A stretch of 64,000 nucleotides of DNA. It comes from Cycas panzhihuaensis. Lineage: Eukaryota > Cycadophyta. A program made the translations under genes and the position numbers. The notes below the pieces were generated by a model, which was not told the origin of the DNA, ran no database searches, and saw only the letters and a list, made by a program, of their open reading frames with translations. The first letter of the stretch is position 1. Each line of letters starts with the position of its first letter. The stretch is taken from assembly GCA_023213395.1 (NCBI GenBank), contig CM041465.1, positions 20,832,001 to 20,896,000 of the forward strand, read 5' to 3'. Shown one piece after another: positions 55,338-64,000 of this stretch.

Positions 55338-58082
55338 TGGATGCACGTCTACGGGATAATCACCTAGTTAGGTAGGAATGATGTTGATCAATGTTGATAT
55401 CAAGGATGCAGGTGAAAAACCTATAAGTGAAGTAAGTACCACGCAGGGAACCCTGTGCACCAGAGCATGAGTTCGGGACCTACAGATAATACCCAACTAC
55501 CTTGGAGTGGTCCTCTATCTCGACGAGAAAGAGGGAAAGCAAGAGAGGTAGCCCGAATGGAATTAAGAGGAAGGTCCTCCTACCCTTGGATGGATGAAAG
55601 GGTAAGAAAGGAATCCTCAAGGGTTCCCCTATGAAAGAAGGAAACGATTGAAATAAGGTAGGTAATAGCCTACGATGTGGCTAGGATCTTCTTGGTTATT
55701 TAACCAAGCAAATAGAGCCAAGAAGGGAGGAGGGAAGTGAGAATGGACGACCAAACCAAAATCTCCCTTAATGATTCAGAAAAGAAATAAGAAAGGAAAC
55801 ATGAATAGGTATCACGTATGTAAGCAAACAATACCGAGTAGGGGTGAGCCGAAAAGGGACAAGGTAGATTTTACAAGACAAGGAAAAGAGAAGGGCAAAT
55901 CTCCTATAGATCCTTCTCCTACTAGAGTTGGATGCGTGATGTGTAAATATGCAAATATAAGTAAAAGATATCGTTTTCCCTTTTTACTTTTATGTGTAAC
56001 CTACTTAACTAACACATAGATCTCAAATAAAAGTGCAAAAGGAAAGTAGGGATAAAAGGCGAAAAGTATGTACCCGGAAGATGTAGCAGCCAGTGGAAGA
56101 CCTCACCCACGTACCACATACGTCCTCGTCTGCCCATGGATGATTGAGCGGCTTCCTTACCTTCCCCTTTGCGGAAAGAAAGCGAAAGGAAAGGAGCGAA
56201 ACCAAAGAGCAAAACAAAGAATCTTACCCAGACCTGAGTGCTTTACACCTTTGCAAGGACACCACAACAACCTACACATGCACGAACTTATCCCTTCCAA
56301 GAAGGGGCTGCAAGAGATAAACTACGTATATGCAAGTATATATAAGTTCTATCAATGTTAAAGTGTTAGGATAAAATAGTTACTGCAACAAGCTCTAAAA
56401 ACCCTCTCTCAAGCAAAGCCAAACATCAAGCAAAATGGAATAAGGGAATCCTTAAGATGGCTAACCCTCCATTGAATTCTCCATGCAACTTGTAAGCATA
56501 ATAAGATAGTGGTAAGGATCACTAAGGATAGCTAAGAGATATCAAGAAAAGAGCAACACGGCATTGGGGAAGTATGCAAGGCACATAATTGCTATGGGCA
56601 ATAATCTAATGCACAAACCCTTGCTAATAGTATCAAGGGGTACCCAACAACATGGAGGATGCTATGGGGGTCCAAACAAGAGGCGAGTAGACTTGGGATC
56701 AGTGCAACAAGGGGCTATGTACATTGATAGTCCAGCACTGGCCTAAGGCTCAATCTCTCCTAATAATCTCAAGAAGAGCATGGAGTAAAAGAAGAGAAGG
56801 TGGGAAGGGATTACCCTTGGAGAGAAGGACTAAAAAGGGGGGCTGCCCCGCCTTACTCTCTTCACCTAGCCTTGGGACTCTTCTCTCACTACTCTCTTGA
56901 AGAAAAATAGCAGAGAGAAAGATGGAGTTGAGGGACAATAAGCCAAGTATAATGGAAAAATGACTTTACAATGGTAAAACCTAAAGGAACCAAGCAAATG
57001 AGATAAGTAATAGGTCTAAAATGGGGTAACTTACCATAAAACTAGAAGGGAAAGGTTTGTAAGACTTGTTGGGTGGATGTATGATAGATCTAGGCCTGTT
57101 AACAGTGAGGAAGAGGGCTCCTGTAAGGGTTTGCAGGAGGAAATCCAATGGATAACTGAAAGGGATACTTGATAGGCGAGTTGGAGAAGAAATCAACACC
57201 AAAATCACTTGATGAAACTTTGAGAGATGCTTCCCACCATGGAAGCAAGGAGTTGTAGGCGAGCCCTAGCCTAGGGTGTAGGAAACACAGGCCTGCAAGT
57301 ACACCTATGGCAAAAAGAGCAGGAGAATAGTAGTTGCAGCAGAAATTATTATCTTGGAGAGTGTAAAATGACCTAAGAGATCCTTGAAATGATGAGGGCT
57401 TCAATACTTATACCCATCCTAACCCTAAGTGAATAAATAGAGCGCAAATAGGGATGAGGTGGATATGAGAACATGTGGCAATTTCATCGAAAAAGTGAGA
57501 ATTGCAATGGTAATTTTTTAAAAAAGAACTGATGATAGTTGCACCATGGTAAACTTCATGGTACCACTAAGTTTACAGTGGTGCAGGACCAGAAAGCTAG
57601 AATGGCATATTTTTGGGCCCCAGGAGTTTTGGAAGATGATTTGATAGGCCCGAGAGGGGCTGGCCCTCCTGTCTAGGTGGCTGAGATAGTCCAGGAAGCA
57701 TGTGGACAGAGGCAAGCAAACATTAATGAGCAAAGATCCCAGAACAAGGTGTAAGAGCTCAAGGTCGAGGCATGAATGGATTACACAGACCAAAAGGGAC
57801 CTAAGGTGGTGTGGAGACAGTGCGGAGTGTCATATAGTGCCATGGGGATGCCTACCTTGTGGAAAGGTAGGTCCCACTGGGTTGTCATAGGCTCATGATA
57901 TGATAGGCAGCATGAACAGGCAACAAAATGCAAAGTAATCATGCAAATGAAGCAAGCAGTCATGCAGAGAGTCAACACTTCTGTCAACCTTTTTGACGAA
58001 ATAATACAAGTGAAAAGGGAGAAGCATACTTGAGCCTACCTAAGTTGACCTATCTGTATCCATTCCTGGTAGCCAGGAAATA
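55338..58082 (-). repeat. Right LTR of E (5' LTR in element sense)
   Basis: 2745 bp, running TGGATGCACG to GCCAGGAAATA on the plus strand, with the terminal CA changed to TA. It pairs with 41005-43771. Confidence 0.93.
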
Positions 58083-58087
58083 ATTCC
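58083..58087. repeat. Target-site duplication, right copy (element E)
   Basis: ATTCC, against GTTCC at 41000-41004. Confidence 0.75.
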
Positions 58088-58963
58088 TTCTCACTAAATT
58101 AGTGGGAACCCCTATGCTTCATATACTTAACCATATTATCCTTTATAATGTGGGAATAAGTACCTGTATCCATCCCCCTCTATCTCTTAAGTTAATCCCT
58201 TAGCTCAACCAGGGGGTCTATTCTTTCATTTATTATCAATTAACTCCCCTTTCTGTTGAGGCTCTCAAGACTAACTTGCTGCTTCATCCCCCCCCCCCCT
58301 GACATGCCTAAGTTTGATGGCACTTCATCATAAGACCCTACCAAGCATAATAGAGGCTTTGCCATGGCATCCATCAATTACTGGGCCTATGATCATATTC
58401 TAATGAAATTATTTCCAAGATCCCTATAAGGAGATGCTCTAAAATGATTCTACCACCTCCCTACCCACTCAATTCATACCTTCTAGTATTAGTGGACAAA
58501 TTTATCAACTATTTTGATGTAGATTATCCTTTAAAAAGTGGAGTCAAAGGCCTACTTTCTCCTAAATAAAGTCACGATGAACTCAATCATGATTTTTTCA
58601 AGTATTTCAATGACCTCCTTCATTCCTCTAAGGCTACTTTACCTAAGGAACTAAAGTGAGATGTCTTTGTCAATGCCCTTTATCCTGAGGTCCATGTTGA
58701 AGTCCTTAAGATGGGGGTGACTACTTGTGACTCATCTATAGCTAAATGCTTGGTGTCAGAAGCAATTAAGATCTAAGATGATCTAAAAAAACCTCTTAGG
58801 CAATCATGACATTATGAGGTAGCCCCCCCTTCACATCAATAAAGAAACTAAGAACAACCCCCCAAAGCCCTCTACTAGCATGACTGATAGGACTTTGGAC
58901 CCTTTGACCTTAGTCATATGTTCTTTCAAATGTATGATTAAGGAGCTAAAACTTTAGCCTTCC
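58088..58963 (+). pseudogene. gag: gag of element O, part 3
   Basis: Continues O gag on the plus strand after E. MPKFDGTSS near 58310, NYWAYDHILMKLFPRSL near 58380, then the capsid-like core with DLLHSSKATLPKELK, VNALYPEVHVEVLKMG and CSFKCMIKELKL (58600-58958) all match the E gag in order. Many stops and shifts are present, plus a long C run at 58290. It breaks at 58963 where element G inserted. Confidence 0.85.
58959..58963. repeat. Candidate target duplication of element G
   Basis: CTTCC lies just left of the TGTTGA end. The partner is outside the window. Confidence 0.4.
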
Positions 58964-59836
58964 TGTTGACTTATAGATTCCACGCCCTTGTGGAATCGGT
59001 GCACTTGTCAAGGTTACACAGCGCTATAGTCTAGTTTTAGGACACTGTCAACATGGTTATACATTCCACATACATTTCATATAAAATTCACAGAATGGTA
59101 CACAGCAGTACAGAAATCAATACATACTTTAGCAAATCATCATCACACACCAAGAATACACCAATTTCCACGTAACTCTTTCTTTTATTAATTCAACAGT
59201 TCAATTACACAAGGGTCGGAATGCATTCACGAGCATTCGGTGACATCTGATCCTTTTGTACATATGCGTGCCGGATGGTACTTATCACATATCCATGCTC
59301 CAATCGGTGTCATGCGTCTTGTCTCCAGACTCTTGCGTACCCTTGATATCCGGCTCTCACCTAACCCGGGTGAATCATGCGTACCTCCTTAAGTACTCCT
59401 GTTGGTACCTTTTGGCTAAAGGGTTATGATCTGTCATTACCGTACCCCTCGATCATGCGTGCACTCTTCAATTAATGCGTACCTCTTCACTTAATCACTT
59501 TGTTTGTTCTTAATTAATTATTCCTTTATGTAAAATGCGTCCGTGCGTATGTCAACACCTCCCGGTCTTCATTGGTCCCACAGGTCATGCGTCTGCCATG
59601 GCTTGATTCCGATTACGCGCCGGTACATTCATCATGTGTGCAGTTCAGTGCGCTTTGTCATACGCACTGCAACGCTCGTTTTCTGCCATTTTGCCTCGTG
59701 CGTACCTCCGCACGGTCCGCACTGCACAACTCGGGTTCTCTGACCTACCTCTGGTCCTCACACAGCCATTGAGTCAATTTTAATGCCAACATCTATCCTG
59801 TGTCATGATTATGGGTTTGAGCATCCTTGCTCAACA
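58964..59836 (-). repeat. 3' LTR of element G
   Basis: 873 bp bounded by TGTTGA and TCAACA. It is rich in TGCGTAC-like motifs between 59260 and 59710. The right end faces a pyrimidine-rich tract, as expected for a minus-strand element. Confidence 0.85.
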
Positions 59837-59860
59837 AAACTCTGAAAATTAAAATTTTGG

Positions 59861-59875
59861 GGTGTCCCTCCCCCA
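59861..59875 (-). promoter_or_regulatory. Polypurine tract candidate of G
   Basis: GTGGGGGAGGGACAC on the minus strand, about 25 bases before the LTR. That gap is longer than usual, so the exact priming site is uncertain. Confidence 0.5.
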
Positions 59876-59882
59876 CTCTGTC

Positions 59883-60585
59883 TCAAGGCGGCTCCCGCTG
59901 CCTCGGTCCTCCCAAAATCTCCTCATTTCTCTGTGTCAGGGTAGCAATAATGGCATCCTTCTCCTTTATTTTCTCTTGAAGGGCCGCTATCTCTGCTTTG
60001 TACCCTGCCTCCATATCCTGAATCATTTGAATAATTGGCCCCGCTTTGTCCTGCGGTGTAGGAGAGTCTTGAGGGCTCTCCAACCTCTGCTGGCTGGAAG
60101 TCTTCCCAATCTTCCCGTGATGCTTACGCCTCTTCCTCTTCTTCATTTCCTCCTCTCCTTTCTTCCTCTTCCCACGTCGATGGACAGACTTGCTTTGTCC
60201 TGTGAGGAATAGGTGTACCTGGGGTTTTTTGTAACCAGGTAAGGACCTTCTGCATTTGCTTCTGAATTCTCCTTTTAGCCTCCATGCTAGTTGTGGTATC
60301 TGGGAACTCTGCTACCCATTATTTAATAATTGGTTCCCGAGGAGAAATAGTGGTTCTGGTCAATTGGACTTCCGGACACTGGTAAAACAAAATTGCCAAA
60401 AGTAATGAAGGATGGCGAAAGGGTTGTGTCCAGATTTCCTGTAACTGTTGCCTCATATGTTCCGATAAAAATTCGGACCAATTCATTCGTTCTCCATCCC
60501 GAATTTTCAAGAGTACCTGCATCATACCTCCCTGGATGTAGGTATATTTCCTTTTGACAAAAATGGAATTAATTACCTTGGCCAC
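59883..60585 (-). pseudogene. Extra ORF after integrase in G (unknown function)
   Basis: Two adjoining open pieces. 60319-60585 reads MAKVINSIFVKRKYTYIQGG and later WSEFLSEHMRQQLQEIW. It ends in a stop at 60319, after which the same frame continues with MEAKRRIQKQMQKVLTWLQK. 59883-60146 in another frame is strongly charged (MKKRKRRKHHGK) followed by a likely coiled coil (YKAEIAALQEKIKEKDAIIATL). A single former ORF broken by one stop and one shift fits best. It occupies the place of env-like or ORF3 genes in some plant gypsy elements. I see no signal peptide or membrane segment and do not recognise a family. Confidence 0.55.
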
Positions 60586-61089
60586 CCTTGCAATTTGTTG
60601 TCTATGATGTCGGCTACCACGATTACGCCGGACATTATCCGGGTGTTAGGATGGCATAACTCCCTCATCCACATTTCGGTCAACTTCGATCTTTTTGTTC
60701 CCAATGGAACTTCTCCTCCTTGGGAAGTCCAGTAATCGTGTGGACTATATCTGCGTCCAATTTGGCTTTCTTCTTTATTACGCTTTTAGGGCCATCGAAT
60801 TTGGTCCATCAACTCGGTCGTAATACATAGGGTTCTGAGAAAATATAATCTTTCCACCTACCTACTTGACCTTTGCGAAATCTTTCTTTGGTAAGGCTTG
60901 GAGGTCTGCTTGGGGATGTATGCCTCTTGGCACCTAGTGCTCATTTTGGTACGTGGATTTCCGAGTAAGATAGAAAACTCAGGCGTCTGGGTGAGAACCG
61001 CACGTACGCACCTCAGGAGGCAGCTTGCCGCTTTCCTTTGTTTTGGTCAGCATGTCGTGCAGAGCAAACCCTTACGTCTTTGTGGTCCA
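60586..61089. other. Degenerate stretch upstream of the extra ORF in G
   Basis: No clear domain. It may hold more of the broken ORF on the minus strand. The plus-strand frame 60898-61113 has no recognisable content. Confidence 0.35.
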
Positions 61090-61540
61090 TTCCGCTCTGC
61101 GTCTGCACTTTAAATGTTCGCAGTGCGTAATGATTTGTTTTCGTATTTTGTCTTATACGTGCCCTTGAGTACGTATAGTGTTAAGAATTACTATTATGCG
61201 TACTTGATTACGTACTTCCTTTGGTACGTATAACGCAAATAGTCACTTTAGTGCCTTTTATACACGGTCGTGCCGTTCGTATGTCATTGGTACGTATAAT
61301 GTGTAATTCGAGTTTACGCTCACACGTGCCTTGTGCGTGCTTGTCTCGTGCTTTCGGTGTATGTATAATGTAATTGAGCCACTTAAAATTAATTTTACTA
61401 TGCGTGCACTGCGTACTTTTACGCAATGCGTATAGTATAATTCGGGGTCACTTTTTCCACTATGCGTGCTTTTATGAATTCCTTTAGTGCGTATAGTGTA
61501 TTTTCCACTTTGCTAGTGTCCAATCATGCGTGCACAGTAG
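61090..61540. repeat. TGCGTAC / GTACGTATA motif cluster in G
   Basis: About 450 bases packed with variants of TGCGTAC, TGCGTGC, GTACGTATA and TGCGTATAGT, interrupted by AT-rich spacers. The same TGCGT family is frequent in the LTR of this element. No reading frame is supported. Confidence 0.65.
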
Positions 61541-61777
61541 CGCACCTATTTCGACGATACCTTGAAATTCGCTTGTATGCTGCTGAGTTTCCTCTGGTTT
61601 TTCTCAGATTATGCTGCTGTTGCTTATATCAGAATTGAGTTACGGTTATTTTTATTTTTTTCCAATTTTTTTTCAATTTTTATATCCATACCGAACTGGA
61701 TCATGGCTCGGTATCAAGGCAGTCGATTGCCTCAATATCATGCAATACGCTATGGTACAACCAGCTGATCCGGCTGG

Positions 61778-62971
61778 TTACTCGATATAGGACTTGAGTC
61801 TGCTACCATTTACCCGTGTTGGTAGCAAGGGTCCGCCGATTTCTCGGCTTGAACCATTCTCGAAAATTCTTTCTGCGATGTATGGTCCCAACCATCGCAT
61901 CTTGAGTTTCCCGGGGTGTGTTTTGAATTTGCTGTCATAAAGCAATACGTGATCACCCTCATTGAATTGTGGTTTCCTCAAATGGCGGTCATGCCATGCC
62001 TTTTGTCGTCGTTTTTCTATATGTTGCACCCAGTTCGCTAGATGTCGCGTCTCTTCCAACCGTATGAGGTCTTCCAGTCGTCGTTCCAAGGACTGGAGGT
62101 CATCTAGTCGGCATTATATTGCCACTCGTAAGCTGGGTATCTCAAACTCGGTCGGAAGGATGGCTTCTGTGCCATACACAAGCTGAAATGGGGTGCATGG
62201 CCCGATCTTTTGTATGTCGTCTGAAAGGCCCATAGTCTGGAAGGTAATTTCTACCAATCGATGCATCGATGTCGCATATCTTCAAGCAGTTCTCGATTAT
62301 CTTATTGGAGCTTTCTGCTTGACCATTGGCTCTGGGATAGTAGGGGGTTGATTTCTGATGGCTAATCATGAAGGCAGTTGTCAATGCTTCAATTGTTTGG
62401 TTGAGGAAGTGAGCACCTTGGTCCGACAATCTCAAGGGCATCTAAATCACGTGATTACCATCTCATACAGAAATCTTGCTGTACTTTCGGCATCGGCTTT
62501 CCTCAATACACGTGCTTCCACCCACTTTGTCGCGTAGTCAGTTGCCACCAGAATGTATCGAGCTTTTGATCGGCGTCTTCTTTGGTTTGATCGGTCCCAC
62601 AAAGTCGAGTCCCCACTTTTCGAATGGTGCCAAGGGTAGTATGGGATGCAACGGGTGGAAATCCTGTCGATTAGGTTTCCCCACTAGTTGGCAGTAGTCA
62701 CATGCTTGAACCCATTTTTTAACATCGTCGAACATCGATGGCCACGTAATCCTGATGTCAAGATTTTCCGCCATGTGGCCAATTTCCCCATGTGGCCACC
62801 TGCTACTCCCTCATGTGCCTGCGACATGATCTGGTTTGTCTCATGCTGTCGAACACAACGTCGCAATATGTCATCTGGCCCCAATTTGTACAACTCACCA
62901 CTGATAAGCTGATATGGCTCCGCTTTTCTAATGAAATTCCTTTTCCCCGTATGATCTAGTTCTGCTGGCAC
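61778..62971 (-). pseudogene. Integrase of element G
   Basis: The zinc-binding N-terminus includes ILRRCVRQHETNQIMSQAHEGVAGGHMG (62830-62880) and WVQACDYCQ (about 62700). FEKWGLDFVGPI holds the first catalytic Asp (about 62590). RLSDQGAHF holds the second, and YYPRANGQAESSNKII the Glu (62290-62430). The C-terminal domain at 61778-62089 has GDHVLLYDSKFKTHPGKLKMRWLGPYIAERIF. Several frameshifts separate these pieces. No chromodomain is seen after the C-terminal domain. Confidence 0.9.
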
Positions 62972-63154
62972 CTCACCGGTCGCTAGGTATTCTGGTATGC
63001 CCTCATACCAGTCTACTAGAACTGCATCTATCTTTGAAAAATTGCGTCTAGAAAATCATCCGTATCCCGTAGCTTTTTCTCCATTTTTGATTCTCGATAG
63101 TTGATCTGGAATGATGTGCGCCTTGCCAGGTTTCACAATGATTCTGAATGAAAA

Positions 63155-63523
63155 TTATTGGAACAACATTAACCATCTGTTGATCCTTCCTCGCATAATA
63201 GGTTTATTCACCAGATACATCAAGGCTTGGTGGTCGACAAAAAACAGGAATGGATTAGATAGCAAATAATGTTGAAACTTTTGTAGTGCATAAACCATGC
63301 CAAGTGCCTCCCTCTCCGTCGTTGTATAATTCTGCTCTGCTCTCGTAAGTTTCTGACTGGCAAAATAGATTGGATGATCCATTTTATCATCACTGGGTTG
63401 GGCCAATACACATCCAATGGCGTATTGTGACGCGTCCACATGCACATGAAAGGTTTTCTTCCAATCTGGGAATCGTAATATGGGCACTGCTACTATAGCC
63501 TGCTTTAGTGTTTCGAATGCTCG
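63155..63523 (-). pseudogene. Gypsy RNase H of element G
   Basis: WKKTFHVHVDASQYAIGCVLAQ with the catalytic Asp, IYFASQKLTRAEQNYTTTEREALGMVYALQKFQHYLL with the Glu, and FFVDHQALMYLVNKP with the next Asp. 110 codons are open (63155-63487). It joins RT through a short broken stretch. This is the best preserved part of G in the window. Confidence 0.92.
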
Positions 63524-64000
63524 TCACTGATCCTTAGTCCATATCCATTCAATATTCTTTTTCAGCAATTCTTCCAGAGGTCTAGATATATACGCATATC
63601 CTCTAATAAATTTTCTATAATATCTGGTTAAACCCAAAAAACCTTTTAGCTGCTTCCTCGTATTCGGTGTTGGAAAGTGTAAAATGGCAGACACTTTTCT
63701 TTGGATCTCGGCAATCCTTCTTTCTTGACTATGTGCCCCAAGAGGTTTCAAATGGTACGAAATGTACATTTTACGGATTGAGACACAGTTTATTTTCTCG
63801 ACAAGTTTGCAACATTTCTCTTAGGTTTTCCATATGATTTTTCATTAACCCGTACAATGTCCAATCGTCTAAGAATACAGCAACTTTTTCTCCAATAAAT
63901 TTATGAAAAATATTAATCACAATCTGTTGAAATGTCGCTGGTGCATTCGTAAGACTGAATGGCATTACCTTATAGGCATATGTACCCCACTCTATTACGA
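63524..64000 (-). pseudogene. Reverse transcriptase of element G (cut by window edge)
   Basis: MPFSLTNAPATFQ (63965 downwards), the catalytic motif FLDDW (about 63860-63875) in place of YxDD, and then HFPTPNTRKQLKGFLGLTRYYRKFI in the thumb and connection part (63524-63769). A stop or shift separates the halves at about 63770. The N-terminal fingers and palm lie outside the window. Confidence 0.9.

Larger units (their letters stand above)
41005..58082 (-). mobile_element. Tat-like Ty3/gypsy element E
   Basis: 17.1 kb with direct LTRs of 2767 and 2745 bp and an 11.6 kb internal region. On the minus strand it reads gag, protease, RT, RNase H and integrase, followed by an antisense PMD gene and a stand-alone aRNH, the same plan as N. 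It lies inside gag of element O, which runs on the opposite strand. The LTRs differ by very roughly 5-15% by eye. Decay is mainly substitutions and stops, so its frames can be followed more easily than those of N. It is a different subfamily from N, being clearly diverged and less GC-rich. Confidence 0.92.
58964..64000 (-). mobile_element. Ty3/gypsy element G, cut by window edge
   Basis: On the minus strand the order RT, RNase H, integrase, extra ORF, LTR shows a Ty3/gypsy element. Only its 3' part is in the window. The LTR termini are inverted TGTTGA/TCAACA. It lacks similarity to the Tat-like elements and has no aRNH or PMD module that I can see. The lineage is uncertain; the extra ORF after integrase recalls Athila-type layouts, but I did not confirm this. 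It interrupts the O gag. Confidence 0.88.

Noticed and set aside
58285-58302. Poly(C) run in O gag part 3
   Set aside because: Probably homopolymer expansion or a read error in dead sequence. No structural partner was found.
59883-60585. Calling the G accessory ORF an envelope gene
   Set aside because: No signal peptide, membrane segment or glycoprotein-like cysteine pattern is visible; only its position would support the call.
1-64000. CRISPR array, tRNA, rRNA, operon or host protein gene
   Set aside because: No regularly spaced repeats, no cloverleaf or rRNA-like sequence, and every recognisable protein domain belongs to a retrotransposon or its PMD cargo.

Overview
The window is plant nuclear DNA made almost entirely of LTR retrotransposons. 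I see no host gene, rRNA, tRNA or CRISPR array. A land plant with a large, repeat-rich genome is the safe reading; a gymnosperm is possible, but nothing here settles the species.

Layout, outermost to innermost. (O) The remnant of an old plus-strand Ty3/gypsy element of Tat-like type begins at base 11: a 3.1 kb 5' LTR (11-3147), a primer binding site, and a gag gene cut into three pieces (3408-4329, 40900-41004, 58088-58963). (C) A plus-strand Ty1/copia element (4330-40894) sits in the first gag break. It has 645 bp LTRs and CAAGG target duplications. (N) Inside the copia, between its protease and integrase, is a 31.2 kb GC-rich minus-strand Tat-like element (6183-37405, target duplications GTATC). 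It has the form LTR-internal-LTR-internal-LTR, a head-to-tail dimer sharing its middle LTR. One unit also carries a 1.8 kb tandem duplication. (E) A relative of O and N (41005-58082, minus strand, about 2.75 kb LTRs) fills the second gag break. (G) A different Ty3/gypsy element (58964 to beyond the window, minus strand, 873 bp LTR) cuts the third piece. Removing C, E and G and one copy of each duplication joins O's gag homology end to end, which fixes the order of insertion.

The Tat-like elements (N and E) encode gag, protease, RT, RNase H and integrase on the minus strand. After integrase comes an unusual cargo region. First, in antisense (plus strand), lies a complete-looking plant gene: TATA box, an 8-codon first exon, a phase-0 intron, a long exon with plant mobile domain (PMD) similarity, a short second intron, a coiled-coil C-terminus and an AT-rich 3' end. 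Beyond it, back on the minus strand, is a stand-alone 140-codon RNase HI ORF (aRNH), intact in one copy. It diverges from the PMD gene across about 0.5 kb. Introns in an antisense gene are not spliced from the element's genomic RNA, which would explain how they persist through retrotransposition. This cargo module is the most interesting signal in the window.

Most coding sequences are dead. In C and E the damage is mainly in-frame stops of the C-to-T type. In N it is mainly small insertions and deletions in the middle of the array, while the outer few kilobases are much cleaner. That pattern could be partly consensus error in the assembly. All boundaries, motifs and translations were read by eye. 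Lineage names rest on recognised motifs, not on searches.
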